Assembly: GCA_009103225.1 (NCBI GenBank)
Contig: RHPI01002568.1
Location: 127,719 to 191,718 of the forward strand
Source of the DNA: Chlorokybus atmophyticus
Taxonomy: Eukaryota > Streptophyta > Chlorokybophyceae > Chlorokybales > Chlorokybaceae
Direction of reading: 5' to 3'
DNA length: 64,000 nucleotides
A program made the position numbers and the translations under genes. The notes below the pieces were generated by a model. That model was not told where the DNA came from. It did no database searches and was given only the letters and a program-made list of their open reading frames with translations. This document shows positions 11,401-28,049 of the stretch, one piece after another; within the stretch, counting starts at the first letter, position 1, and each line of letters begins with the position of its first letter.

Positions 11401-12800
11401 CTCCGGTTGCGCAGCAACCCGTCAACTATGACGAGGTGCTGCGCCAACCTCTTTTTTACAACGGCCTCCTCCGGACCACAGACGGTAAGGTCCTTGGCAA
11501 GGGCCAGTCTCATGGACACTACCTGCCATGGGCGGCTGCTGGGTTCCATCGTGTGGCTGACTTGTGGGATGAGCTCTTGCGTCGGCCGTACACCCCAGAT
11601 GAACTCAGCAGATGGGTCCCTGACCACACAGCTCCCCGCCTGCAGAACCTCTGGGCGGTGATCCCCGCGTCTTGGAAAGCGCTTCTACAGGCGGGTCCAG
11701 GACGTCCCAAGCCAGGGGAGTGGTGGGCCCCAGCTTCTCCGGAGGGTGTCATCACACATGTTCTGCACGTCACGGGGGCAACACTGGCAGAATGCCAGGG
11801 CACCTTGTTTCGCCTGAGTGGCAAGGAAGCGGTGACACTGGACTCCTCAACTGAGCAGTTGCATGTGCCAGTATACACGCTTGTGCGGGTTCGGGTTCTT
11901 CCACCCCCGAAAAGATGGAGGCGTTCCCCCGCGCCCGTCACCAAGGATTGGCAAGCGCTGCCAGACTCCTCCAAGTACGGCGGATGGATTGCTGCTAGCA
12001 AAGCCCCGCTTTCATCGCTGCACCTGGACCCCTTTGCCGCTCGCTGGCAGGACTCTGCGGCGCCCCCCAACACCCTATTTTCGCTGTGGGACTACTCTTC
12101 CAAACTAGGCTATCACATTCTCAGCCGGCGCTTTGTCAGCAAGATGGCTGCACCGCAACGCTGGCGTTGGTTGTGCCCGGATCTTTCATGGCAGCGTGTC
12201 TGGCGCTCTCTACATTGCTTGAAAGCACCAGGGAAGCAGCGTTCGCTGCTGTGGTTACTCTGCCATAAAGCTGTGTTCACGGGTGACAAGCTGCAGCACA
12301 TGGGCGCTGACCCATCCTGTCTTACCTGCTCAGACTGTGACATAGAGACTGCCTTGCATCTCTTTGTCGACTGGCCGATTGCCGAGGCAGTCTGGCAGGC
12401 GGTGGAAGCCCTCTTCTCCCGTCTCCGTGGACGAGTTGATCTTAGTCCGACTTCCCTCCTCTTTGGCGTTGGTCGGGCGGTCCGACCAGCCTCCCTCTCC
12501 CCGCTCTGGTCTGTGATTCGTCCTCTTGTGCTTTGGACTGTTTGGTGTCACAGGTGTTCGCTGCGTTATGGGGGATCCGGCGCTCCACTATCAGTTCCTC
12601 TTTACACCCTGTCTCGAGGAGTGCTACAGCTCGCCAAGGAAGAATGGCGCTCAGTCTGCACCACCCCTCTAGCGAACGACAAGCGCCTTCACGCTTTCCA
12701 CCGCTTCACTGCTAGCTGGGGAAGACACGGTGTTTTCTGTACCATAGATTCAGCAGACTTGCGTTGCCTCCGCATAGTCTGGGAGCCCCTTGCTCTGTGA
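8454..12800 (+). pseudogene. LINE ORF2: endonuclease, reverse transcriptase, zinc-binding tail, two in-frame stops
   Basis: One frame of 1449 codons encodes the LINE replication enzyme, which nicks target DNA and copies the element RNA onto the nick. An apurinic-type endonuclease occupies roughly residues 1-250 (SSWNVRGL near 7, LQETKL near 46, GGDWN near 149, SDHKPV near 241). The reverse transcriptase follows, with LLLLDFEKAFDRLD (motif A), a GCPMAPSLF motif B and FADD near 726-729 (motif C). A C-terminal Cys/His region (LCHKAVFTG ... CLTCSDCDIETALHLF) matches the RT-associated zinc-binding domain. The frame is broken only by TAA at 8652 (codon 67) and TGA at 11232 (codon 927); the reading frame is the same on both sides of each, so there is no indel. 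Catalytic residues appear intact. Both stops could come from C-to-T transitions, which is an inference. Confidence 0.9.
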
Positions 12801-13099
12801 CTTGCCTTTGTTGTGTGTAGCTGTGTAGCCCTGCTTGCAGCTACACAAGTCTTTCCTTTGAGTTGCTTACTAGCCTAGGTTGTTGCTTCCAATCTTTGCT
12901 TTTTCTATAATATAAGGTGTGTTTTTTCAAAAAAAAAAAAGTAGTCGGCAAGGGCACAATAGCGTTCAAGTTGTCCGGCGTGCGTGTTGACAAGAACGAT
13001 GTCCCGTGGCCACAGCGTGTGGCCCACTTGCGGCAGCTCCCTCGCCACTGAGCACTGATGAGGGAGCTGAACGTTGTTGCATGCCCGCTCGTCATCCGA

Positions 13100-13300
13100 A
13101 TTCTAGCTGGTGCGTACAAAGGACACGCATGCATGCACACGCATGTGTATGCGCCCATACACAAGCCCACACGCACGCACGCGAGTGCGTGCGTGTGGGC
13201 TTGTGCACACAGCATGCCCTGAAAGCTATTGTACCTTGGATGTCAACTTGTAGTATGTAACATCGGCACCTTAACCACTAGGCTACAGCAGCACAAGTCG
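13100..13300 (-). repeat. Possible tRNA-derived repeat (SINE-like) beside the LINE
   Basis: Read on the minus strand, 13290-13200 starts with TGTAGCCTAGTGGTTAAGG, close to a tRNA A-box, followed 45 bases later by AAGGTACAATAGC, a poor B-box. A related segment, including the GGACACG(C/G)ATGCA stretch and a 'gcatgcc' tail, lies at about 4300-4400, on the other side of the LINE. A decayed SINE is one reading; an unrelated repeat is another. Between 13300 and 14100 no gene was recognised. Confidence 0.3.
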
Positions 13301-14109
13301 CTGCCATAGGGAGCCACATGCCTCATATGTATAACCATATATATTACACAGTACTAGACCCTTGGATCGTCGTGCTCACAGGCAGAGTGTCTTCACTTCT
13401 GTGCACCGCCATCACAAGCATGTTTGCTTTGCGCTGCTGAACTGCCCAACTGTGTTTGCTACGTTCAATCCACTTCAGAAATAATTTCCTCTGCTGCTTC
13501 CTTTTGTTGTGGCTACCGCTCAAGGCACCCACATGCAAGGAGAGGTCCAGCAGCTGGGAAGCCGCTTGTGCTTACAACAGCAACTGACCGCCCAGCGTGT
13601 CTGGAGGCCCTGAATCCCTCCTGCAGGTACGTGTGCATATGCATCATGATGCACGCGCATGCATGACAGTTTGCACACATATGTTGGGTGTACACAACAT
13701 TTAGAACACGTTTTTTGCATTGGTGCACTGATTGAGTCAACGGCACACAGACAAGATTAGCACACCTCATTTGCGTAGGGGCACAAGCTAGCAGAGGTAG
13801 GTTAGCAACTTGAATCAATCTGACCATTGCCTATCAAGCCGGAAACACAATCCCCAATGCGAGCGACCACCAAACAACAAATTTGCCAACCATGGTCATG
13901 CCTTTATCACTACATCTTTAACCTTACAACTTGATGACAACCAATCACGCATGTGCGCAATTTTTGATGCGCTGATGTCACTATGCAACATACAATTCAC
14001 CATCTTAGCCCTGTACTAACACTCATCCCAAATGAACACTCATGTACAAAGTGCCATGCAATATAACTTTTTCTGTAATTTGCATGTTTACAACTTTTAT
14101 GTTTATGTC

Positions 14110-15935
14110 GATGTGTCCACCAGCAGTACAGCTCGGGGTGCATCATAGTAAGTGTAATCAAACAACTCTGGTCCAATAGAAGTCGCTGCCAATATACACC
14201 CCATTAGACACTTTGCCTTACAATAAGCCACAGATGGCAAAGCACGCAAGTTTCATGTATAAAACAATAGGTGCTATGTAATGTACAAATCACATATGCA
14301 TTCAAGACTCATGGCCTATAGTTACAAAGTGTACAATTCACACCGTATAATGCGATCCCATGCACATAAATATCAAAGCATTTTCATGTAAGGCTTTGTG
14401 TTGAAGGGATGTTTTTACATATTCGTTTAAAAGGTAATTTTGTGCATATGTGTCGCAACATGCTGATGAATTGTTGAAAGTAATACAATGAAGGGTAAGG
14501 TAGATGCTATTGATGTAAATGTCGGTATTAATAAACATGCGAAGTAGTTAATCTCGAACGTTAATGAACAATAGAGGATCTCAATGCATAGAATGGTCAT
14601 ATATGCTAGAAGTGAAGTAAGAACTCATGATTGATATGTTGATGTGTTGATTGCCATATATAATAGGGGTTGAATACTATTGTAACAATGCCAATATGAT
14701 CGTAGATGGCCGGTATTAATGGTAAGCGGTAAGCCGATGTATCACATATTATTATGATGAGGGAGATTATGCGTACCTTAAATGTGCTCGACCACATATG
14801 TATGTTACCATCAGATGTAATGTTTGTTTTTAAATTGCATCTGTATGAATATAAATAGCTTATTATCTTGCATCAGCAACACACACTCTCCGGCTCTTAA
14901 TGATGTATGCATATGTGTGAAGTAGCCTATAATATAATGAACCGTTTTAAACATATCTCTTGTAGAAAGATTGACGCATGCACATTGTTATAAAGTACGA
15001 CTACAATCATGCACATTGAGCCTTATCACAAAATCATCAGCATCCTCTTACAAACGTTTTCATGGCGAATTGGTGGAACTTCATCCCCTTGCTTGGGGCG
15101 CACGGCAGCTCCGCATGGGTCGTGTGACACGACCTGGCTTGGGCCGTGTGGCTGATTGACTGACGGGAGGAGGGGTCAGCTCCACGCGGGGAGCCCCTTC
15201 AGCGGCGGCGGCGGCGGCGGGCATGTTGAGCCATCCGTTCGGCTAAGCTTATTGGTGCTGCTTGAGTATGGACAAGCAGATTGCTCAAGCAGAGGGGGAG
15301 AAGCAGCTTGTGAATCTTCTGCTGCTTCTGAACAACCAGACCTGGCATGACTCCGCCGCTTGCCGACCTCCTCCATGCTGCTGACCAGGCCGCACAGGCG
15401 AGTGAGGCGGTGATCAGCTCAGCTGGTCGGATTCGACAAGGCTACCTCTGCTGCCTCGCACGTAGCTGCTGGCTGCTAACTGTGCCTTGTCTGGCCAAGG
15501 TGAGTGCCGCACTTGTTAATGTTGTTGTGAATAACATGCTTTTTAGGCAGTTTGCTTGCTTCCGGAGTGTGTGCTGAAGCAGCGCACATGCGGCTTTACA
15601 TGCTTTTGATGTAGGAATGCTTTCAGCCACAGCGCCTGATGGTTGCTCGTAGCACTCAGCTTCCTGACTTTGGCATTTGACAAAAACTGCTTGCGTGAGA
15701 CTGACACTTGCTAGTGCGCGTTTTACTCAGATGTATATTTTGCCTTTTGGTATGGAAACTCACAAGTGCAAGCTCGCAAGCTGGCCATAAAGTGTTTGTT
15801 GCAACATTTGTGCAGGTGCTTGCGTCAGGCTACTGCAGACAGAGCTGTCAATTTCTGCAGTCCACTGCGGGCTTTTGGTAGTCAAGATAAGCTAGGACAA
15901 CCACTAGAATTGGTTTGAGTTGTCACGACTAGCAT
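14110..15935 (+). repeat. Upstream half of a segmental duplication (partner 30850-32690)
   Basis: AT-rich non-coding sequence followed by a GC-rich leader that is clearly related to 30850-32690 in order and content. Shared landmarks are 'cagtacagct(c/t)ggggtgca' near 14130/30875, 'ataaagtacgact' near 14990/31720, and a leader exon ending GGCCAAG before GTGAGT at 15499 (partner 32237). The similarity continues directly into the U-box genes, so promoter and gene were duplicated together. A frame starting at 15347 (MTPPLADLLHAADQAAQASE) runs into the leader donor, but its partner does not keep this frame, so translation of the leader is doubtful. Confidence 0.75.
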
Positions 15936-15939
15936 CGCC

Positions 15940-18801
15940 ATGGCGGATGCTGCGTTCCTGACAGCCTTCACGGCGTTGACTTGCTTCTGGGGTTGGCAAA
16001 GCAGGTCAGCGGACCTGCTCAGTAAAAGTTCACATATGGCGCTGTTCTGGTTGCACGATTGCAGGCTAGCCTACCCATTCATGAACTTGGTATGGTAAGT
16101 ACATCACGAAAGTATACTCGTACGCATCCGTATGTATATGGACAGCACGCAGACACACGTTTATGCTCATAGAATCGCGTGTGCATGCAAGTGTGCGTGT
16201 GCACACGCACATGCAAAAGAGCTAAAGGTACACAACAACGCATGAAGATGACGTTGACTATCAAACGGCAATGTAAATCTATATCAGGACACCAAGCTGG
16301 TAGTCGCTGCAGACGATGCAGCATTGGCAGAGGACGTGCGGGCACTCGTGCTCGCACAAGCTGCCCAGGCCATCAAGCGGCAACTACAAGCCATGTTGGA
16401 TGGTGTGGACGACCTTGCTTGCCCTAAGCAAGATACCGCCTACATGACCAGCAGGATCCAAGCACAGTTTGAGAGCGCCGAGATAGCGCCGTTGAAGTTA
16501 GACTTGACGCATTGCCGTGCTTGATCGGGTGGCCTCCATCCACCGCGCTAACGGTGCAAGGGAGCAGGCTGCAGAGTTGGGGCCGTTGGAGGGCTTGATT
16601 TGTCTCATATTGCTGGAGATCATGACCGACCCAGTGATGATAACAGGATCCGGTCAACTATGCAAGCGCACATTTGCAGAGCATTGGTTTGCCGATGGCC
16701 ATACCACGTGCCCAATGACAGGTTAGTGTTCTTCTCCACGGGGTTGTTCAAAGTGCAGCTGTACAATAGTAGTGCGCTGAGAAGTTCCTTGGTGTTGTTA
16801 CGATGGGCACAAATTGTTGCATGCTCATTACGCTGACTGGTGCAGGATTGAGTTTATCATCAACGGAGCTCGTTCCAAACCACACTCTGCGGGGCGCGAT
16901 GGAGGATTGGCTGAAATGTCAGAGCAGGAGTTTATCTGTGCCAGCTACGGCAACACAAACTACCCTAAGGGCTTCGTCAGGCCCTCAGAGGTTGAAGTAT
17001 CAGAGCGGAGACTTGTCACCAGCAGCACCCAGCACGAGCGAGTCAGCGGCCTTGCAACTGCAAACAGCGGTTTGCAATATTGTAACGGATGAAGACGCGC
17101 TTGATCTGCACTGCAGAGGAAACGCTGACAAGCTCTGTGCGCTCTTGACGCTGGGTTTGTCGGTGCCCATCCAAGAAAAGGCCCTGAGTGCCTTGTGCGC
17201 AATGGCGGTGGATGGGCATTGTGCTGCCGTTGCTGAAGCTGGCGCAGTTGCCGAGTTGGTTAGATTTTTGCACGATGGTAGCGTCACCTGCAAGGAGCGA
17301 GCAGCAGACATTCTGGGCATTGTGGCCCGGTCGAGCACCGCCTTAACATGGCAAACGCCACGGCAGGAGCCATTCCCCCTCTTGTGTCGCTGCTGCAATC
17401 AGGCATTTCAACTTCCCAGGAGCGTGCAGTAGGAGCATTGACCACTCTTGCTTTGGACAGTGTTGAGAACAAGATGGCTATGTGCAGAGCCGGAGCTATT
17501 GCGCCGCTGGTGGCGCTACTGCGTACGGACACAACAACCTGCAAGTTGGCTGCTATGACAGCGCTCCGCATCCTGACCACCCATGCAGATGTTGCGGCGA
17601 ATATTGAGGCTGGAGCCATTACTGATCTGGTGGCGAGTCTGAATGATGACACACAAGCTTGCCAGGGAGAGGCGGCGAGAGTGTTGAGCAATCTTTGTTC
17701 GTATGGCGCAGATCACAGAGCGGCTTTTGCGACACAGGAACGCAGGGATGCCAACAGCATGCAGCTGAAGCCCTCGGCATCATTGCCTTCCATAACGCTA
17801 AGAACAAGAAGGCTATCTGCAGTGCTGGTGGCATCAGGCAACTGGTGTTGCTGCTTCGCATGTCGAATGCTGCAAAGCTCAAGCAGGCTGCTTTTAATGC
17901 AATGTGGAACCTTACTCAGGATGGCGCAGATGGTTTTATAGCCACCGACGAGACAGTGGCCAATGCGCTACTGGCACTTCTCGGCGACGAGGATGTGCAC
18001 TGTCAGGCGTTGGCAGCGCATGTCTTGAGTACAGTTGCATACCAATTTAGGAAAGATAAGATTGCTATCGCACGGGCTAGAGCCATTCCTATCCTTGTGG
18101 ACATGCTGGCCAGGAGCACGTCAGAAGGCCAGGCAAACGCACCTGACGCTCTCCGCAAATCTGCTCCAAGGTATGAGAACGCGGTGGCTATCTGCAGTGC
18201 TGGAGGTATCCGGCCGCTTGTTGCACTGCTCCACATGTCAAACGCCCCAGGACCCAAGCAGGCTGCTATCAGAGCAATTGAGGTGCTGATTCGTCATGAC
18301 AAAACCGCTGCGGCGGCCACTGTTGAGGCAGGGGCCATTGCACTGCTAGTGGCACTTCTTGGCGACGAGGATGCGACCTGCCAGGCGTTGGCTGCGGATG
18401 TCTTGAGTGGACTTGCTTACGGAGTTGCGAATGGCTGGATGGCCATTGTGTGCGCTGGAGCCATTCCTGCCCTCGTGGCTATGCTAAGCGCGAGCACGCC
18501 AACATGCCAGAAGCACGCCGCTGATGCCCTCGCCAACATGGCGCGTGATGCTGCTGAGAGACAGGTGGCAATCAGCGAGGCTGGAGCTATTAGACCGTTG
18601 GTAGCGCTACTATGCAAGCCAAGCACACCGGAATGCAAGTTTGCAGCTATGAGAGCACTTCGAAAACTTTCCATGAACAACAATAGTGTTATGGCGACAA
18701 TCTATGAGGCTGGGGCCGTAGCACTGCTAATAGCGATTCGGGATGAAGAACCACGCTGTCGGGAGGAGGCGGCAAGAGTTCTATACGACTTTGGGTGCTA
18801 A
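15940..18801 (+). pseudogene. U-box / armadillo-repeat E3 ligase, broken copy
   Basis: This is the paralogue of the intact gene at 32690-35585. It keeps the U-box (LICLILLEIMTDPVMITGSG near 16590-16650, ending TTCPMTG before a GTTAG donor at about 16723) and a long array of about 42-residue armadillo repeats with recurring AGAIxPLVALL and CQALAADVL phrases up to the TAA at 18799. Against the intact copy it has a 1-base loss in the first exon (MADAAFL exon near 15970), lacks the two following N-terminal exons, shifts frame near 16500 (the upstream frame ends LTHCRA-stop), near 17345 (1 base) and near 17730. Its repeat array is longer than that of the intact copy, so some repeats were lost there or gained here. 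As read it cannot make a full protein; sequencing indels could explain some shifts but not the missing exons. Confidence 0.8.
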
Positions 18802-19325
18802 TGTTGCAGAAAACCAATTTATGCAAGTGGACATCTCTACTCTGAAGGAACCTCTGCATTCAGTGTGCTGAGAAAGAGCATGCACCAGTGTCAGCCATTC
18901 AACGCTGCAGCTCTCAGCTTACAGCAGATCATGGTCAGCGGTGACAGCAAGGAACCAGTAGCATGTAAGAGAAGCGCACGAAGACCGTTCCGTCACGGTG
19001 GCAGAGCTTAGGCATCCAAGCATGTGATTGGTGCGAGTTGTGACTGATTGCACACAAGCAATGATGAACGCAGTCTGGCATCCTGCAAGTGGCTGTATAA
19101 AAGTCAAGTGCATGGCGCGCAATGGCAGGGAGCTAGCAAAATGCAAGCACGATTCCGTCGGTAGTACGAGAGTCGTATACCGCACGCTTGTCAGTATTGA
19201 AACCACACCCAACTGACTGCTTACTGTGCTCTTGCCGTCACTGCTGCTGTCTCCAACTCGCCCTCCGCATTGTGTACACAAGCATGAGACAATGTTGACC
19301 AAAACCATTTGTAGTTTAGACTGTT

Positions 19326-19380
19326 AGCGGTGTACATAAATCTCCCAAACATATAGTTTGGAAGATTTATGTACACCGCT
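19326..19380. repeat. 25-bp inverted repeat with 5-base loop
   Basis: Arms 19326-19350 and 19356-19380 pair with a single mismatch. The arm begins AGCGGTGTACATAAATCT; single-arm relatives of GTGTACATAAATC occur at 29468 and (as GTGTATATAAATC) at 36279. Confidence 0.93.
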
Positions 19381-19511
19381 ATGTGCATGTCACCTGGTGT
19401 ACTTGGCGTTTACAAGGGAGGGAAGCAGCATCCAACTAACACAGGCCGCCAGCCGGCATCCGTTAAACCATGCCGCATGCAGGCAGATGCACGTGCAAAG
19501 GTGTTGAACTT

Positions 19512-19560
19512 ATCATATCCATCGTTTGTGAAACCAAGTTTCACAAACGATGGATATGAT
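19512..19560. repeat. 23-bp perfect inverted repeat with 3-base loop
   Basis: Arms 19512-19534 and 19538-19560 are perfectly complementary around CAA. It is the second of three palindromes in 331 bases. Confidence 0.95.
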
Positions 19561-19620
19561 GAGTTTACTGCTGGCAGCAGTAAGTCCGATTGATGCCACG
19601 GATTCATAGTGTGCCGCAAT

Positions 19621-19656
19621 GTGTGCGCACGTTGTGCATGCACAACGTGCGCACAC
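19621..19656. repeat. 36-bp perfect palindrome without loop
   Basis: The sequence equals its own reverse complement across 36 bases, centred on TGCA between 19638 and 19639. It is the third palindrome in this cluster. From 19660 to 20550 no gene is supported. Confidence 0.95.
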
Positions 19657-20552
19657 AAAGTACACAAAGTACGCGCCATAGCGTCTTGCTTTGCTTATTG
19701 CAGTATGACGCTACCATATCATACGCATCGGAAGGCGCAGGGCGCTCATTGCGACTTGTGTGTTGGTTGAAAGCGTTCTACTCGCATCCGATGTAGGTGA
19801 GCAGCGTTGTATAAGTCATTCAGTCACAGCAGCGCTTATCAAGTTGAGAAGCCCGACTCCTGGAGTCCTTAAGTCCTCTGCACGGTTGGTCAGTCCGGGC
19901 TAGTGGATGTCTGCAGCATCGCTTCTGGAGGCCTCGTGGCGTTCATGATGTGCGGATTTAGGTAGATGATGGACGTATCGGCATGGAGGCTTATCATGGT
20001 AAAGGCGTGAATTTTTGTCCGCGAGGAAGACGAAGCAGTATTGAGAACGTGGCTGAGTGAAACAGTGCCGTGCACGTCAACCTCAGGTACACGACGTGTG
20101 CACATGCACTACTATCTACTCACCTCCTACTGCGGTGGCGATGACCCTGAATGCATGCGCAGCGTACGCCCTCCATGCAGCGGCCTGTCTTTTCTCCTCT
20201 GGCAAGCATACACCGTCTCTACCCGCCGCGCAGCCAGCCTCCTCCACTGCGCTTGTGCACATCCGTCTGCAGCTGATCGTGAGCGGCATTTTGGTTCCAC
20301 ACCTGCTTCAGTTCTTCAGGGGTGGTGTGGAAAGGGTGATCGCTTACCGATTGCTGTATGCACTAGGTTGCTTTTGTCATGGCATGATATATTTGTCAGT
20401 TGTGCTTGACTACCATGCTGTGTAACTACCATTCCGACACTGCATGTTGAAAGGGAGTGTCCTTGCTCTGCGTACACAAGTTGGTGACACAGGCTGTCCG
20501 TGATGAGTTGAACAAGTGCAAGAGTTGGTAATGCAGCAAAGCAAGCAAGAGG

Positions 20553-21124
20553 CTAAGCAATGCGTGTGCAACCAGGAGCAATGGGCAGTATTGCTTCTAG
20601 CAAATTCGTTAAGCACAAGTAGCTAGCGGTCACAAACATATGGACACCGGAACACACTTCACCAACTCGCTCGTAAAGCTCACAGTAGTGCGCTGTACAA
20701 GACCAATCCGCAACATCCATCAATTCCGCTTCATCCGAAAAGCAGGTATGCAGGTCCCTTGCCACCTGCCTTGCGGTGACGTCATCTTGTACATACACAG
20801 CAAAGTTAATCAGGCTCTCCAGAAGTGGAAACCCACTTTCGCTCTCATACTGCTCGTGGTAAAGCCTGCTTTTAAGTCGATTGTCATAATGAATGGATGT
20901 CCAGATCCGCTGCAAGCAAAAAACAGCGTGGCGGCCAGTGTCATCATGGTGTGCATAACGCCAGAATAATGCGCTCCCTCTGCCATCAGTGTGGTACCTA
21001 CATACCACTTTCCCACAGTGCGGTAAGCCTCCATACTGTCTCGATCGAGCTCGTGTGTAGCCAGACACTCCTCCACAGCGTCCTGATCTACGTTGTCAAG
21101 GTACACATAAAGGTCCCACCCCAT
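20553..21124 (-). CDS. Unrecognised two-exon protein gene
   Basis: The start at 21124 opens MGWDLYVYLDNVDQDAVEEC. The first exon (21124-21002, 41 codons) ends before a GTAGGT donor; a 92-base intron ends in a good acceptor (TTTTTTGCTTGCAG), and the second exon starts at 20909 in phase 0 (RIWTSIHYDNRLKSRLYHEQ), continuing as VQDDVTARQVARDLHTC and CELYERVGEV to a stop at 20553. The acidic, evenly spaced residues and clean splice sites favour a real gene. The 3' end is uncertain, since the last 30 residues lose this character and a further intron may lie there. I do not recognise a family, and no signal peptide or membrane segment is seen. Confidence 0.45.
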
Positions 21125-21845
21125 GACCGTGGTGGTGCGATGGTTGTTGTTGTGGGGTGGTTGCTTGCGATGCTCCATGTGGTTGCGCGTGGTGGTGCAA
21201 ACAGCATACGCAATGGCCTTGCTCGCACTGTTGGCCTGCACGGAAAAGCCTGTTACAAGCCTGTAACACATACGACCACAGGAACAGGCATGCGGGGTAG
21301 CAGCACTGAGCCCAATTGAGACGCTCAGCATCACCATGGGATATAAAAAGTCGCGAGTCAAAACACAATGCCAAAACCATCAACAGCGCTTGCGAACAGA
21401 CAGAAAGGAGAGTGGAGTACGATTGAAACATTGGTTTATAAGCGATAGCATAAGATCAAGCAACACCAGCAGATGTACGGCATTGTGACAGCAGACTAGC
21501 CAGCTATACAAGGCAAAATCAGCGCTAATTCTAGCAAGCCTAGACCTCAAGACGCAACATGCAACTTGCGTAGGCACGGTGCATGCAGCGTAGGAGCCCG
21601 AACAGCTTGTGAACTGAGCAGGCCAACTTGAGAGTCGACTTTGTTGTGAAAGCGATGTTCCATGGTCTGCAACTTTACGAACTGAATATGATGATTAACA
21701 CTTGACAGAAGTTAACCCGTTTTGACGAGGATAGTTAGTAGACAGAAGCTTGCCACAAGATAGACTACAAAGGTTTTGTTGCAGGCACAACAATGTTGTT
21801 GTGACTGCAACAGATTGCATGCACGTATTATACATATACGTGCAT

Positions 21846-21856
21846 GCAGTACATAC

Positions 21857-21915
<59 letters not shown>

Positions 21916-22447
21916 TATGTATACATATATATGTATGTCTGTATACATATATGTTTATATAAATATATATATACATGTATGTATGTATAAACATACATAC
22001 ATGTATATGTTTATATATATATATATTATACATACATGTATATATATACATACATACATGTATGTATATATTTTTATATACATATATGTATAAATATATA
22101 CACATACATAAATATGTATATATTTATGCATGTACATACATACATGTATATATGTATTTGTAAACATATATATTTAGACATACATACATATTTATATAGA
22201 TTTTGACATACATACATGTATGTCTAAATATATATATACATGTATGTATATAAATATATTTATACATATATGTCTGTATATACTGATATATATATATACA
22301 CATATATATATATACATATATATATATACATATATATATATGTATATACATATATATATATGTATATATATATACATATATATACATATATATACATATA
22401 TATACATATATATATATATGTATATATATGTATATATATATATATGT
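21846..22447. repeat. TA/CATA-rich microsatellite, about 600 bp
   Basis: Almost pure TATA, CATA and TGTA units, with many small self-complementary blocks of the CATACATACATGTATGTATG type. Open frames of more than 100 codons across it on both strands are low-complexity artefacts. Confidence 0.97.
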
Positions 22448-22734
22448 GCCTGCCTCTCCGTCTCCTTCCCCTACCTATCTCCACCCACCTCTTTCCTGCT
22501 GTCAGCAAGCAGGCGTCGACATTGACGGACGGCGCGGGCGCTGCGCGGCGGAGGGCAGCTGGGGCAGCGAGAACGTCTACGTGCATGCACACCTCCTCCG
22601 CCTCCCCGTGTGACCGACACCAGCAGCAGCACTGACAGCAGCGATGACGCCGCCAGGGTCATGCCAGCGAAGCAGCGCCATCCCTTGCACGCCCATCCTG
22701 CCGTCTCCCAAGGGGAGCATAGAGTTTCATTCAT

Positions 22735-23250
22735 GGAGGCAGCTGCGCACACGGGTCGTGTGACACGAGGCCTGGCCTGGGCGGAGTGTAGCTCACATGA
22801 CAGGGAGAGGTAGCTGCATGCGGGGCAGCGGCGGTATGGCTATTGAGCCGTCTGCTCGGCTAGTGCTGCTTGATCATGGACAAGCAGTCTGCTCGATAGC
22901 CAGCAGAAGCAGAAGCTTGCACAGCTGCTGCTGCTGCTGCTGCTGAATCCATCTCTCCGCCCGCCTGCTTGCCGACATCGCATGGCATGCTGCCAACGAG
23001 GCTGTTCAGGCGGGCGATCGCGAGGTGGTTGTTAGCTCAGCTGGTTGGATCGGACAAGGCTACATTTCGCTGACTTGCGTAGAGCGCTGCCAACTTTGCT
23101 TTTGCCTGCCCAAGGTGAGTGCGCCGCACTGGTGGGTACTACCCACGTTGGTAATGTGCTTGTGCATGGACCGGTTTTGCTTGCGGAATGTGTGCAGCTT
23201 TGAATGCAACGATAGCATGGAAAATTGACATGCATGCAAGAGTACTTGAG
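22735..23250 (+). pseudogene. Orphan leader region of the U-box/ARM family (third copy)
   Basis: This segment resembles 15070-15560 and 31840-32300: an 'acgggtcgtgtgacacga' start, a CTG run (about 22925-22943), a 'agctcagctggttggat' core and a leader donor at 23114 (CCCAAG before GTGAGTGCGCCGCAC). Similarity ends near 23250 and no U-box or ARM sequence follows before the next gene. It is a truncated duplicate, starting right after the TA microsatellite and its flank. Confidence 0.65.
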
Positions 23251-23539
23251 GTACTGGTTGACGTGTTTGGCAAATGCACAACAGAAACTGACAATCACAA
23301 CCGTATCTACGAAACTTGTGGCCCCATGACTGCCAACTTACACACTATTCACATATCAACGACGCATGGTCCTTCAGGCACCACTTACCCACTACCACAC
23401 CAAGTTGGCCGCTCCCATTCTCCAGTGCGGCTACCTAAGCAAAACACCCATGACAACAGAGCCTGCACAAGCTGCCCAACAGCAAAACTTTTTGTCTCTC
23501 GTTTTCTTTTTTCACGCATCCTTTGTCTCTCTCAGCTCG

Positions 23540-28040
<4,501 letters not shown>

Positions 28041-28049
28041 GGTGTTGAG

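Larger units (their letters stand above)
4780..12940 (+). mobile_element. L1-type LINE, essentially full length, with target-site duplication
   Basis: The insertion is bounded by a 13-bp direct repeat (GTAGTCGGCAAGG) at 4767-4779 and 12941-12953, and ends in a poly(A) tail of about 12 bases, the hallmarks of target-primed reverse transcription. Inside are a GC-rich 5' UTR with three 123-bp tandem units, ORF1 (5521-8373), an 80-base spacer, ORF2 (8454-12800) and a 140-base 3' UTR. The ORF order and the endonuclease plus RT plus zinc-binding tail fit the L1 clade as found in plants and green algae. The intact duplication and nearly open frames suggest a fairly recent insertion, but two stop codons in ORF2 make this copy non-autonomous as read. 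Confidence 0.93.

Noticed and set aside
22020-22635. Open frames above 100 codons on both strands in the TA-rich tract
   Set aside because: They consist of Tyr/Ile/His/Met repeats produced by TATA and CATA units.
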